Below, piece by piece: positions 1 to 13,100 of a DNA stretch of 64,000 nt. The DNA lies in assembly GCF_963966145.1 (NCBI RefSeq), contig NC_091048.1, positions 15,686,001 through 15,750,000 of the forward strand, read 5' to 3'. The position numbers and the translations under genes are program-made. Within the stretch, counting starts at the first letter, position 1. Every line of letters starts with the position of its first letter. Under the pieces are notes generated by a model that worked only from the letters and a program-made list of their open reading frames with translations, was not told the DNA's origin and did not search any database. Source of the stretch: Tenebrio molitor (lineage: Eukaryota > Arthropoda > Insecta > Coleoptera > Tenebrionidae).

Positions 1-415
1 TGTGGAAGTTATTCATTTATAAATTTGCGAATAAAAACGGTTTTAGTTCATCGCTTTTGCCACCAGAGGCAGTAGAGGCACATCTTTTCTCCGATTTCAA
101 AACTACCTACCTGTTTAGGAACGGGACAAATCCGGGGGTTAGTTTGGGCCGCCGATCAGTTTTCAACCAGGAAATTTTATGACTTTACAGATAATACCCT
201 GTCCCGGTATTATTCGAATTTCTTCAGAAATTCTAATATAAACTATGACCGTACAGAGCGAATTAATTTTTGCTTTTTTTTATGAAAACTAATTTTTGGA
301 ATTAAATATTAGGTTTTTTTAAAAATATGTACGTATAAAAATAATGAATATATTGTTGTCTAATTTAGTCCGCACATTATTACGTCAACGTCGTTAACAT
401 TATATAATATATATA
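1..415. other. No gene recognised
   Basis: AT-rich non-coding DNA; no ORF or element end seen. Confidence 0.5.
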
Positions 416-1515
416 CCGGGTGTATTATGAAAAATCTTTGGTGCTGTAACTTCCTTATTTTTCAGACGATTTTAATAATTGATGTGTCAAGCAAAATCGT
501 TTTAAATGGGCTACAATTTGAATTGATCCAATATTTGTTCTTGAGTTCTGTTTATTAACTTTTTTTGCTCAGTTTTATAGAGATTTTTATTTAGAATATG
601 AAAATGTAAACAACATGTTCATGCACAGAAACAAAAAGAAGAAATTAAAAAATAACGTTTTTTTTTTAATCAAGCAGTCACATTAAACAGTAATAAAAGT
701 GCATTCTAGACAATGTCTATTTGACTCCGTCGATAACAGAAATGATTTAGTAACAAGAATCGTAGCAGTATGAGAACAAATACCACCAGAATTTTTATTA
801 AACGCCGCAATAGGCGTCAGTGGAAGCTGTCGAATGTAGAGCTTGTGCCAACTGTTATGATCGATGACCTTGACAAAAGCTGCGCGAAGGCGGAGCCCAA
901 TTTCAATAAGTGAAACGTAAAAACATCGGTCGTTTGGTTAGAATTTTCAGGGTGGCGCCAAATTTGTATTTTACACTGTCCAACGGTTTGGGTTAAAATG
1001 CCGGACATTATCTAGGGACCTGTCCCTAAATAAATATCAACATAAATTAGCCCACAAATCTGTAAAGCGTGATAAAATGGTTTCGATGTTTTTAGTTCGA
1101 ATAGTAAGGCCGCTTCGGTACGCATTTTGGTTTCTGCGTCATCGATCATGAGAGTTGGCACGAGCTCTACCTTAGAGAGAATGGAGGTAATTTCGAACAT
1201 TTGCTATAGTAAAGTTATGGTTACTTGATTTTTGGAAATTCAATTTTTTTTATTAAAAAAAATTTTTTGATTTTTTATTTTAATGTTTGTGTTTCAGAAG
1301 ATAAACATCTATCAGAATAAAAATAAAAAAATATACAGTACAACTTAAAAAAACAAAGTTAGCTGCGGTCTGTCAAAAAATATAATGTCAAAAAAAAATT
1401 ATAGCATGTCGAGCTATAGTGTTTCTAAAACGAATTTTGTTTGATGTATCATTTATTAAAATCGGATAAAAAATAAGGAAGTTATAGCACCAAAGGTTTT
1501 TCATAATACACCCGG
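416..1515. mobile_element. TA-flanked inverted-repeat element (1.1 kb)
   Basis: Ends CCGGGTGTATTATGAAAAAT and its reverse complement, imperfect TIRs of about 95 bp, TA at 414-415 and 1516-1517. A second inverted repeat (GAGCTTGTGCCAACTGTTAT, 841; matching copy near 1147-1170) lies inside. No transposase. Confidence 0.8.
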
Positions 1516-2187
1516 TATAACAAATTAAGTACAGAAATATTGATTTATAAATTAAAGTATGATCGTATGAAAAGTTTTGTGCGTTGTGGAGTATGCAGGT
1601 AGGTATATGTATAAATCACAAAAAGAAATCGCGAATTGGTAATTATCTACTCCTTCGCGAGACCAGTAGTTCCATTGCAAAATAGGTGGTTTTTTGGTGG
1701 TCATTTGAATGTCACAATGACGTTCTTTTTCACACTAATGCGTTTAACTGTCACTTTTTCGCATTAGTGCCAAAAAGAGTGAGAAGTATAAAATTACAAG
1801 AAAAGCTTTCTTTTCTTTTACTAAAGCAATCAAAGTATTGAATTGATCTCATTAGTTCATCATGTAAAAGAAACTTTTAAAAAACGCAAGCCATTGCTCA
1901 AATCGTTGATAATTGGCTGCGACTTCGCAGGTAATAAACTGGATATACATTACATATAGCAGCTATACCGCAGATCAAAATCACTCATTTGGCAAGAAAA
2001 TCGCTACAAAATTGTAACAATAAATATCACTTTTGTAATAAATGAATTGGAGTAGATAGAGAGTGATAGAATGATAGGAGTAATAAATTAGTGAATTAAA
2101 AAAATTAAAACCTGTATTTCTTTTTTCTTGTTTTTTGCCTAATACTTTACGGAATTAGAAAAAATCTTGTATGTAATTCGTTGCAAA

Positions 2188-2241
2188 AACATGTCTTTTT
2201 CGCATACGACGTCTAATGTGTCTAATGCGAAAAAGACATTT
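2188..2241. repeat. Short palindrome
   Basis: AATGTCTTTTTCGCATTAGAC-type arms: ACATGTCTTTTTCGCATACG pairs with CTAATGCGAAAAAGACATTT; a related half-site is at 1755-1776. Confidence 0.5.
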
Positions 2242-2759
2242 ATTTATGGGCGTGAATTTTGGGACTTCATATTATTGGACCATTTTAATCTATTATAATA
2301 TTAATAATTTTATTATTCGACAATTTTCCAGAAGAAAATTATGTCTTACATTTTTAGACAAAATAAGAAATGTATTTGTTGTTTGTCTGATAAACCAGAT
2401 TAAACCATAAAACTCCGAGATCCTTTCGGTAAGGGCATGGAAACGGTCAGGGCCTCAGGGCTTATTATTTCAGGTAAAAATTCAGTTTGGTTTCCATACT
2501 TATCTATATACTCTACTGTGTATTAGTGGCTGCATTTTAAAGGTGGCAAAACTGAAACACTTCGCCAGTATCGGTCACCCTTAAGTCAGCGAATTTCGGT
2601 AAATTACTGTCAAAATTATTTACGGAAAAATGAATAGTTACTCCCTACAGATTAAGACAAATTTCTCTTGAAGTAAGTTTATGTAAATCGCGTATACTGA
2701 ATATCCTCAGGACGTACAAATATCATCCCTACAAGACACAGTGTCATCAACAGATTTTT

Positions 2760-3010
2760 GCTGTTGATGAAGAAAGTAAGAGTAAAACCTGTTATGAAAT
2801 ACAGGAGCGTGCTAATGATCGTCGCTTTCTGTCGACAATTTGCTTCACAGACGAATCTACATACTTTTACGCTAAATAACGAACCAAATGTTCAAAACAC
2901 GCGAAATTGGGCTTAAGAAAACCCTGGAGTAAATATTCCTACTAGAACTCGGTATTCTCAAAAAATTCATATCTGGGCTGGGATTTTTAATAACATTTGA
3001 AGGGGAAATT
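2760..3010 (+). pseudogene. Mariner-type transposase remnant
   Basis: In two frames, with a shift near 2868, reads CFTDESTYF then LNNEPNVQNTRNWA, NPGVNIPTRTRYSQKIHIWA and GIFNN. This is the central region around the first catalytic Asp of mariner/IS630-type transposases. Stops interrupt it; no TIRs found. Confidence 0.75.
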
Positions 3011-3039
3011 TAAATTCAGCAAATTATTTAGATTTATTA

Positions 3040-3690
3040 TTAAGGGGACAGGTAATCTCGCCACCAGTAATTACCTTAATCTTTTGCGCATCCCCGTTGA
3101 GTAAAATCCCATGGGTAATTTCGCCACCAATATTTTTCAATACATTTTTATTGAGGGTCATACCCAATAAGGGTGGATTTAAGTAACTACCTGACACCTG
3201 ACCCAACTTTATTTGTGTTTTTAGAAAAACTGAAAGAATTTCACCTAGACACATGTGAAAATACAAAGTCTACATTTGGTAGCAAAAATTCATAATAAGC
3301 ATATCAGAGACAGACAAAAATTTATAAATAATATGATAAAGCCACATAATAATAAGATTACAATGGAAATATTAATTTTTAAAAATAAAAATTTTATTTT
3401 TAAGAAGTAATCTTTCCATTGTAATCTTAAATAATAAATTGTTTTTCCATATACATGCATTTACTTGTTTTCCTGTCTCAGACTCTCAGATACAGAAATA
3501 TTTATGTCGGCCGTCCCCCGGCGCCGTCCTTATGGGCAGGTAGGTGTAGAATGTAAATTAATTCCGGGAAGTACAGTGGCGAAATTACCGGTAGGCTTAG
3601 CATGCCATTAAACGGTGGTGGCGAATTTACCTGTATCTTAATCTCGTAATGATGATTGGTGGCGAAATTACCAACACCGATTATTAACTA
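3040..3690. repeat. Inverted set of GGTAATTTCGCCACC motifs around a 75-bp palindrome
   Basis: Motif copies near 3049 and 3115 (plus) and 3578, 3618 and 3657 (minus) flank a palindrome at 3354-3428 (AAGATTACAATGGAAA / TTTCCATTGTAATCTT). Probably one decayed inverted-repeat element. Confidence 0.5.
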
Positions 3691-4384
3691 AGGTAGGAAC
3701 TGCATTGTAATTTTTTCAAAGAATTTATAATGAAAACTGCTTAAACTGTTAATTACTTTAATATTATAATTTAATTCTTGATTGATGTATTGATGAATCG
3801 AAATAATGGCATAATATCTATAAACCGAATGCACAGTGTTAGTTGCCTATGTTCGACTTTGAGAGTGGACACCCGGTATATATATAATAGGAGTATTACC
3901 TAGTTGGCTACATACTCTTAAGTTTGATATTTGAAATTTTATCATTCAATTAGGTATACTGTAATTGTTTTCCAAGTTTTGTGCTCTTAAATGACAAAAC
4001 TAAACGAAGCAACGAAAATTTAATAAAATGTTTCAATTAATAATAGGCAAAAATGAATAGAGACTTCCACAATTTTTCTTGGAAAGCAAAATATGTAATT
4101 GCTCCAATCCTCCCACGTATTCTTAAACGCTATATAAATTTAAAATGTTACAGGTACTTGAATCATTACATTTAATGTGTAGGTACGAGTATATATTTAT
4201 ATTTCTAACACATTTCATTACAAATTTTAAACAATATTTATAAAAAATTAAAAAATGGAAAAATTCCCTATTCATTTTTGCCTAGTTTATTTGAACAATA
4301 GATATGTTTCACATTTGTTAATTTTTTTTTCTAAGATTCCATCGAAGAAATCACCAAACCTATTATATCATTTGATTCTAAAAA

Positions 4385-5322
4385 AATAGTTATTTGTATC
4401 ACAAGGCCAGAAACTGCACGTTTGCGAGCATGAGTACAGTTTGCAACGGCGATGTCAAATTGCAGCGAGGATCGAAGGTTTTAAAATCCAAAGTACTAAA
4501 TTGCAGCGCGCGGTTAGTTTGGGTCTTAATAACCTGATGTAAACTGCAGCGCTTATAATCTTAATAAGGGGTCGGCTTATCATTTAGAAATTTTCAGGTA
4601 GCACTGCACTTCTCAGTTCATTACGCAGATGTATCAAAGGTGTACATGATGCTCTTGAATAGATTCAAATTAAAACTAATCGAAATCAGGATTTTCTTCA
4701 GGTGAATGACAAAAGAAGAACATTATAATTTTTTCTTGCCACAAAAATTTGAATTTTTTTTAAACAATTATTTACTGTTCACGGATATGAAAATGTACAT
4801 TATGTGCCTCCTTCGTCTCGATTTTTCAAACTCTTTCTCGATTCTGTTATCACTTCCTAACCTTATATCCCAATATACTATTAAAATCGTTCTACTGAAA
4901 AATGAGGGTTTTTCAGATGTGTCACTTTTCTTGTGCACCAACGATATTTCTGTATTTCAGTTTACGTATAAATAAATATAATTTACCTTCCAATGATTTC
5001 GAAGAAAATTTTGTTTCCCGTTACTATTCTCTCTTCCGAAAATTGCAGACTTTGCACATGATTAATTAGTTACCTCCTTAAAAGTCCCAGGTAAGGGATA
5101 GTTATTATTTATAATCGTCTACCTGCCCACTCCCTGGGGGGTAAAATGACAAGCGCTGCTATTTACTTATTTGGAAATCAGTACCTGCTTCCCCTAAAAG
5201 ATTAAGACTTGACCGCCGCTGCAATTTGATACTGCCCGTTTGCAATACGAGTCGATAGACGAGTATTGTAAGTACGAATGCTCGCAAAACAATTTCTGGA
5301 CGTGTGATACACAAAATTTTTC
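4385..5322 (+). mobile_element. Palindromic element (aatagttatt ends), large copy
   Basis: Starts AATAGTTATTTGTATCACA and ends GTGTGATACACAAAATTTTT. Inverted arms of roughly 85-95 bp (GTATCACAnGnCCAGAAAnTG, TTTGCGAGCAT, CAAATTGCAGCG) pair between 4397-4480 and 5215-5310; the 0.7 kb between them is unpaired and holds nothing recognised. Confidence 0.65.
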
Positions 5323-5372
5323 GTGCCGACTTCTGCGGATTTTTGTTAAACGGAAGTTAAAGTACTTGTTGT

Positions 5373-5527
5373 AGGCTCGATTTCTGGAAACATTTTATTT
5401 GGCCAGTTAGTTAACTCTCCGATAAATACAAAAATCATGTAATGTGATTGGTCACTTTCTAGCGTTTCTATAGCAACGCTTGATTTAACCGGCCGTTAAG
5501 TTATCGGACCGTTCCAGAAACCGGGCC
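5373..5527. mobile_element. Short inverted-repeat element (about 155 bp)
   Basis: GGCTCGATTTCTGGAAACA pairs with CCGTTCCAGAAACCGGGCC; target duplication unclear. Confidence 0.55.
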
Positions 5528-6001
5528 TTAATAATTGGTATTAGGGACTTTTTTTGTGTTGGCAACACTTACATTTAAACATTTAAATTTTAAAATCAAC
5601 ATCGCTCTTGTTTCCTGACATTTATTAAATTTAATTAATTTGTTTTGTTTTTGACATTTTCCTGAAACATTTGTTGTAATAAATACACCAGCCCATATTC
5701 AAGAAGTGGCTCGAAACGTAATTTTAATTAATTAATTTTAGTTAAATATTGCTTCTTTGTAGTTTGTACGTTGTTATAAATAGAAAAACATTTTTAACGA
5801 GCCATCCACAGAACAAACATTGACGTTTAATAGAATTCTGATAACAAATGCCAACCGAAACCGATGACAACTCAAAATCCCTACTTTTAGCCGGACTAGG
5901 CCGGCAATGCATGTGTTTCTGGACGATTTCGAGATCTGTAATTTACCTAATTCCGGCCGGCGGCACGAAAAAGCTTTGTTGGCTTTGTATTTTGAAAACT
6001 A

Positions 6002-6716
6002 AGTGCTTATTCACAATGGACATAAGACATAAGAAATACATAAGAGATACCTAAGAATAATTTGTAAATTTGGGCAATTGGAAAATAATTTATGTGCTAA
6101 TTGTGGTTGGTGAAACGACATCTGTCACATTTATTCACAGAATAGCGCTAACGGTTTGTTAAATTATTTAACTGACGTTGGTGAAACCGGCCCTAAATAA
6201 CTCGAATATGATTTTATTTTTTAGTAACACGATATTGTTTCTTTTCGTCATAGATACAGATTGTGAAAAACAACTCATATCTCCCTTGGGATTTGTCAAA
6301 TTTTTTTGCCCTCCACATTGTTGGCAACAAACTCATGAGAACGAAACTATAGTAACCACATATTCACGCAATCTTCCCTGCTAAATATTTTTAATAAAAT
6401 TTTAACTTTTAAGTAGAGAGACTAAAAAATAAAATATTGTATGCATCACGGGAGATATCCATGTTTTTCCCCTCGGTTGAATTATAATTCCTGGGGCCAA
6501 AGGCCCTCGGATTATAACCACGTCAACCTTAGGGAAAAATCATGTTCATATCTCCCTTAATGCATAAATATCTATTTCATGCCTTTTTGTACACAACAAT
6601 AATGTTCACTGAGGTCACTTCTCATAAGTTACGTCAACATTAATAGTATATTCACTGCATGTATCAGGAATTTCTTATGCCTTATGTCAAGCTTATGTCC
6701 ATTGTGAATAAGCACT
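6002..6716. mobile_element. TA-flanked MITE (715 bp) with a palindromic element inside
   Basis: Ends AGTGCTTATTCACAATGGAC / GTCCATTGTGAATAAGCACT, TA on both sides. A truncated copy of the left end is at 59012-59070. Confidence 0.82.
6430..6577 (-). mobile_element. Palindromic element (minus orientation)
   Basis: On the minus strand begins AATAGATATTTATGCATTAA and ends CATACAATATTTTATTTTTT; between lies an imperfect palindrome (AAGGGAGATATGAACATG / CATGGATATCTCCCG) with a GC-rich loop in AT-rich surroundings. Sits inside the MITE 6002-6716. Confidence 0.65.
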
Positions 6717-7470
6717 TATAGATAAAAAACTATTTTAAAACATTTGAAAATTAGCTTTCAATGAGTCCTAAGTTTGTTTAAAATTTCAGGATTCTAGCTA
6801 AAACAATTTTAGCAGGTCGGAGCCGGTTCCATACATAATCGCAACCCAGTATCTATATTATAGGTATGTATTATCAAAAAATTTACACTCTTGTATCGAC
6901 ATAAATGCGTTTGTAGTTTCTAAAACCAATTCCATAGCTAAACTAAAAAATCGAAATTTGTTTTAAGGTAAAGTAAATAAAAAAAAAGAAATATTCAATC
7001 GTATCCGTAAAATGGAATTTAAAAAGTGAATTATCTTCAAGGTTGAATTAAAAAATAAAGTAAAAAAAATCTCAACATCCTAAAGCAAAAATCTTCTGTT
7101 TTATGTAGGTACTTTAAAAAAAGTATTCTTATTGAATTATTTATTTATTACAGTTATTATAACCAATTGTAATTTGGCTTCAAATTAGGAAAGTAGTATG
7201 ATGATAGAAGACTGGTCTGAATAGAACACTGAAAAAAGTTACGACTTTTTCATTGTATGCTGTTAAGACTAATATTGTTCTGCTTCATTTTCAAATCAAT
7301 TTTACGTGTTATTACTCGTTTATCTCATCAGATAATCTTTCTATTGTTATATGTTTTATGTCTGGTAAAATATCGATGTGCACATAAAGCACGTTATTTT
7401 ATAATGGACATTCGGCAATTATTGTTGAATGAAGCTGTGAATAAAAGCTTCAGTTTTGTAAAATCAAAAC

Positions 7471-9671
7471 ATGAAGTTGAAGCTAAAAAGTGGGCCGAAA
7501 AAGCGCTTACAAAATGTTTTAAAATTATACAGGAATTTTGGAACTAGCTGGCAAGTACAAACCAAATTGTTTTTTGAGCATTCTACTTTGCACGGTGTTC
7601 GATATATTGCTGAAAACGAAAGACCCTTCTTGGAAAAGTATTTTTATTTCATGAAATAATTTGTTAGTACGTTTGATTCAATTTTAGATTCATGTGGTTC
7701 GTTTGCGTATCTGTAGGAGCTGTAGCTACATGTGTCATTATTGTGAGTCTGTGGGACAAGTTTCAAACAAACCCAACAATTACTGGTTTAGACACAGATT
7801 TTCACAACTGGAAAGTCCCGTTTCCCGCAATTACAGTTTGTCAAGAAACACCTTACAATTTATCACGGATTGAGCAATATATTGAAACGTGAGCAACACC
7901 TGAAGTAATTATACCTAATTATTACAAGTTTGTAATATTTCAGAAAATTTTCGAACGCATCTTTGGGATATTCACCAGAACTCTTAATAGATTTGACGAA
8001 ATTGTCTTTTGACTCGATTAAAAATTTGAAACCCAGAGTCAGAGCTAAAACTGCCGACAATTTTGATCTAAAAGAAATCAGTTTTGAAGTAAGTTTCATT
8101 ATAAATACATATTTCTTTCTATAACATATTTTTTTTAGTTGATGAACAAATGTGAGGAAATTTTTGAAAGCTGCGAATGGAAATCGTATAGTTTCAACTG
8201 TTGCAGTGGCTTTTTTCCAGTTTTTACAGAAAAAGGATTTTGCTACACGTTCAATTCAAGGCATTACGAAAGAAAAGTTCCTTGGTATTTTATGCGGCCA
8301 TTACTTCAACTTTAACTTGACATATACTTTGCAGGAGTGACAAAAAATTACCTGACTTTGAGATGCGATACATTAAGGAAACCGATCTAAAATGGTCACT
8401 AAAGTTTACAGTCAAAGATACGTCTGTTAATATGCCTGTAAAAAAACATTTTTTTAAATATTCGTACACTTTTTGTTCTTGTTTTTTTTTGTAGATCTAC
8501 ATTCTTAATTCTGACGAACAGGCCGGACTGGATATACAGCCGCAACACATCTGGGATTACAAAGTAGATAAAATTTCGTTTTCGGTTAAACAAACCTATA
8601 CAACAGAAGACACCAGACAACTATCAATTAAACAGCGACATTGCATATTTTCAAATGAACTGGAATTGCAAACTGACAATATTTACACTTACACAGCATG
8701 CACAAGACAATGCCGAATGGATAATTCAATGCGAATGTGTAAATGTGTTCCACATTTTTATCCACAAATAGGACGTTATCGTCACTGTAATATTCAACAA
8801 CTTCGTTGTATTTGGGAAAATGTAGAAAACATTAAAGCTGTAGATCACTGCTCCTGTCAGTTGGGATGTTCTAATACTGTTTACGAAGTAGAAAAATTAA
8901 ATGAAGTGTATGTGTCATTTACATGATCAGAAAAGTTTGAAATACCTGAAAATAATAATGTAAACAGCTAAATCGACATTAATCTCACAGGGAAGGGCTA
9001 ATTTCAATTTTTTTTGATCATAGCGCATATCTACTATCTTAATTATGGTGAGGACAATTTAAATAAAAATTTGACTGAATTTATAAATTGTAGGGTAAAT
9101 GATGACACCAACGAACTTGAAACGCGATTTGTTTCGTGGCCAATGGTGCGCTATAAGCGGGAAGTCTTGTTCGGATGGGTTGACTTACTTGGTAAATAAT
9201 ACAAGAAAACTGCTAACAAAACTTACAACTGAATTCATTTTAAGTGTCTTTCGGTGGTATTGCGGGATTATTCATGGGCTTCAGTCTATTATCAGGAGTT
9301 GAAATTTTGTATTATTTTACAATTAGAGCTTGCTGTATGGTCGTCAGGGAAAAACCAGAACTAGAAAGGATTCAGTATGAAGAAGCCTCAAAACCACCAG
9401 AAGATTATGATTTAAGTTTGGTACCGTATTGTTGCTTCGATCCTTTTCCAGGAAATGGCATTAATGAAGTTGCCAGAGGCTACTTCAAGGAAAACTTGTA
9501 CAACAATGTAAGCGTATTCTATTAAAATTATTCTTATTTGTATCAGTTCGACAACAATTAAGTGTGAAAGTAATTATTATTTTTTTACAGAAAATTGTAC
9601 CCTTGGGTAAGGGTAAGTGGGACCCTCCCGAAAGAATTCTACCACCATTTGGGATTGAATTCATCAACTAA
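7471..9671 (+). CDS. DEG/ENaC (pickpocket-family) sodium channel subunit, 9 exons
   Basis: Exons read as 7471-7637, 7688-7888, 7944-8088, 8139-8284, 8335-8437, 8495-8907, 9094-9191, 9245-9507 and 9591-9671; all introns are GT-AG, phases agree, and the sum is 539 codons (538 aa), a normal length for the family. Domain order: short cytoplasmic N-terminus with the family motif STLHG; first membrane segment near residues 57-77; post-M1 motif FPAITVC at 101-107; a Cys-rich extracellular loop (FNCCSGFF in exon 4; CTRQC, MCKCVPHFYP and CSCQLGC in exon 6); second membrane segment with the pore/selectivity region GGIAGLFMGFSLLSGVE in exon 8. Pickpocket proteins form amiloride-sensitive cation channels in sensory neurons, trachea or epithelia; the exact paralogue cannot be named. 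The start at 7471 is preferred because it leads directly in frame into STLHG; an upstream ATG at 7404 is in another frame and would need an extra short intron. AATAAA at 9869-9874 is a likely poly(A) signal. The gene converges with the PKC gene. Confidence 0.93.
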
Positions 9672-10142
9672 TTATCTTATTAAATATATGTATTTCTTGT
9701 TTGGCACATTTTTACATTGAATAATACAATACCCGAACAAAAATATTTGTTCGTAAATTTGAAACACGATTTCTCTAAAATATAGAAGTAGTATTCTATG
9801 ATTTGTGTATGTACAAATACTAATATACAAAATATAGGTACTCACGGTGTAAAAAGGAAAAGGTACACAATAAATAAATTAAAAAGAGTTTCAAAATAAA
9901 TAAGTAACCTATTACAAACTATCACCAAAGCACATATTATTCGAAAATCTGAAAAATAAAATAATAATAAATCTCTAATAAGTCATTGTTTGATGGCTGC
10001 ACTCTCATGCTGATACTTAGTAAAAAATGTAATTTCAACAGTAGTAACATGGTAACATTGACTTGACCACCAAAAACTATGTATCACGAGGTGTCTCGTA
10101 ACGAGACGAATTAATTTTCCATTACATTATACAGTTTAAAAT
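9672..10142. other. Intergenic space between convergent ppk and PKC genes
   Basis: Holds the likely ppk poly(A) signal AATAAA at 9869-9874. No clear AATAAA was found for PKC on the minus strand. Nothing else recognised. Confidence 0.6.
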
Positions 10143-13100
10143 TCATTTGTCTGTAGCGTTTGGATTTGTATAACTAAAACCTTGAAACTGCGTCTGATCC
10201 ATAGATTGCAATATATTTTGTTCTATTGGCGTGAGTTTAGCCTTTTCTGTGGTAAAAGTTCGATCGAAGTATTGCGTATCCAAGGGATGTTGCTGAAACA
10301 CAATCACTCAGTAATTCTTACTTTTTACTATTCACCACTAGTTACCAATTTCGGTTTGAACGGTGGTTCCAGTAATCTCGTCTCTAACCTATCCCAAAGG
10401 ATTGGTTTGAAGAACGGTTGGTCTTGGATATCTCCCGAAGGACAAAATCTATTGCCCAATCGCTTATTGGCGTCTTTTTCTAGAAACTGCCAACAAACGG
10501 AAATGAGTTGATATATGCGGCAATAAATGTTACAATTACCAGTAGTAAAACAGCACTTGCTTCGGCCGTTAAGAACCGAGGTATAACTGGTTTTTCATTG
10601 CATATCGACCAGAATAGTTCATCTTCGTCACATCCACTGAAAGGTGACTGCCCGATTAACATTTCGTAAAGAAGAACCCCGAATGACCACCAATCGACAC
10701 ACTGATTGTAGTGTTGCCCTTTAATAATCTGAAAACACGTTGTAAATGTAAAATTGTGTAAAGACGTAATAGGACAGTACCTCAGGGGCCATGTAATCAG
10801 GAGTTCCGCAAAATGTGTCGGCCATCCGGTCCAGAAATATCTGAAGCTTGCACATCCCGAAATCCGCGATTCTCACGTGACCGTCGAAGTCCAGCAAAAT
10901 ATTGTCCAGTTTTAGGTCTCTGAGACATTTTTAAAATTACATAAATAAATATAAATAATAGTTATTTAATAAACTAGTTTGTTAATGAAGGCGATTAATA
11001 ATCGAAACTGTTTAAAGCACGAACGAGTGTAGCAAGTGAGTGCCTTTAATAGTTGAGATTATTAATCGCCCATTAACAAATGAGTTTATTACAAGATTTT
11101 TTCGTTGACCGCAAACTTTTTTTTGTGACAAAATTTCAAATTAAACCCAAATCAAAACCAATTTCATCTTTTTCGATAAAGATGAGACCTTATAAAATAC
11201 CTTTATCCTTTTTTTTTGTCGTCAACACTTTCTATTCACTTTTCCACAAAGAATGTCAGAAGACGTCAACTCCATTTACATTCAATTTCACGTAAAAATC
11301 ACGGTTGCTAAGAAAATCTAGTTACCTTTGAAAAATATGACATGCGAATTACAACCAAAAAGGTCGGCTTTTGAAAAAGTGAATTCATAATTGTGCAGTT
11401 ATGGAGCTATAAAATATAGAAAACCCTGCACTACCTCCTGCAGTGTTGGTAAGTGCAAACAATGCATGTTCGAGGTTGTTTATACATCAAAATTTAATCA
11501 AAACGTCAAAATCGCAAGAATCGTTGATTAATGAAAAATAGTGTATTAATGAGGTCCATTAATACACTATATTTTAGACAAAATAATTCATTAATATTGA
11601 AATTAACAAGCGGTCAACGGAAAAATATATTTTTGAATTTGTTAGAATGAAGCAACGACACCTGCCATTTTTAAATAATGAATGGCGGAGGCGCCGGGCA
11701 CAAATAAACTTATATAATTTGGATTGTTCTGTAATGTGGATGGGTTTTTAGTGCAGTCAATTAATAGTTATTTATTTAACGAGTTCGTGTGTAATTTGGG
11801 CTTTTGTTGGCATGAGTGGGCCAGTTTAAAACTCGAGTGAAACGAGAGTTTTAAAGGTCCACGAGTGCCAAAAAAGCGCAAATTACACAAGAACGAGTTG
11901 AATACAACGTTTTTTTGTTCAACGAGCCCCCCCAAAGACTCCAAATGGCTTAAAATCTTGAAAATTAGCTTGACATTTCGTTTTGATAAGTTGTCAAATT
12001 TATCAAAATCCGTTCACACAGGAGAAAATTCTCAAATTCTGACAGTGTCGAACAAAAAAAATATGTAATAACAAAAATGTCGAACATGTTCTTCAGAAAA
12101 CGTACAGTCTGATCATTCTTTGAATGTGTTTAGAGAAGTATTGTAAGCCATACATTCGTAGATATTGCTTGCACGGTGAAGGTCAAATAAGTAACAAATT
12201 TGTTTGAAAAATAATAAAAGAATTTTTTCCAAGTAATCACGGCGGTCACTGCACTTCGTAACTATTTGCAATGGTGTTTTTTTTTTAGTTATTGCGATAA
12301 ATACCTACAAGGCAAATAAAATGTTTGCAATTTTTCATTTTAATTTGATACGCGATTTCACGTGCAGTTCGACGTGTTAATCGTGTACACGTTCAGGATT
12401 AATATCCCTGTCAAAAATATGTTTTTTCTGGCTTCTCATTCACTGAATTTGATGTGTTTAGGGGAAAGTTAAATTTGGAATTCGCTAAAATAATTTATGA
12501 TGTTCCACCTGAAAGTGACGTTTGGACAAATCCAAAAAACCCAATCGAACCGCTTTTGATCGTTAACAGTGGACTTTGTGCCAAACATTTCACGCGAAAT
12601 TTGTATGTATTTACATTTCGTGGGCAAATGCATAGCATGACGTAACTTATTTAAATTGAAATATTGGAATGTTACTGTAAAGATGTGGCGATTGACGATT
12701 TGTTCCAAATGTACTAATTCGTTTAAAATTAAACGAGGAAGTGTAGGCAGGTAATAAGTCGAAATATTAAAATTTAGGACGATGAACTGCAATAACCCAT
12801 CCACGGATTGGTAAAAATACACAATTTCAGCTCGGTTCAAAGACACCTTTTATTATGTGATTCCAAGAAAACTGCTATTATGCAATTTTCTATTATTAGA
12901 TAATTTATGGTGTGTTTATAAAATGTTTTTATGCTGTTTAAAATTATTCGCTGGCTCAGATCACCTCGATTTGTGTGTTTACCTGTAAACAATGCCTTTG
13001 TGGTGAAGGAACTTGAGGCCCGAAACTATTTCTGCGCCGTAAAACCTGGCTCTAGGTTCATCGAAACGACCGGACTGTTGAATGTGAAACATGAGATCGC

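Noticed and set aside
3840..3885. ACACCCGGTATATATATA as an end of a CCGGGTGT element
   Set aside because: The tip matches, but no left partner could be found within about 1 kb, so no element was called.
12469..12846. 125-codon minus-strand ORF in a PKC intron
   Set aside because: No domain, overlaps a plus-strand ORF of equal quality, no splice link to the kinase exons.
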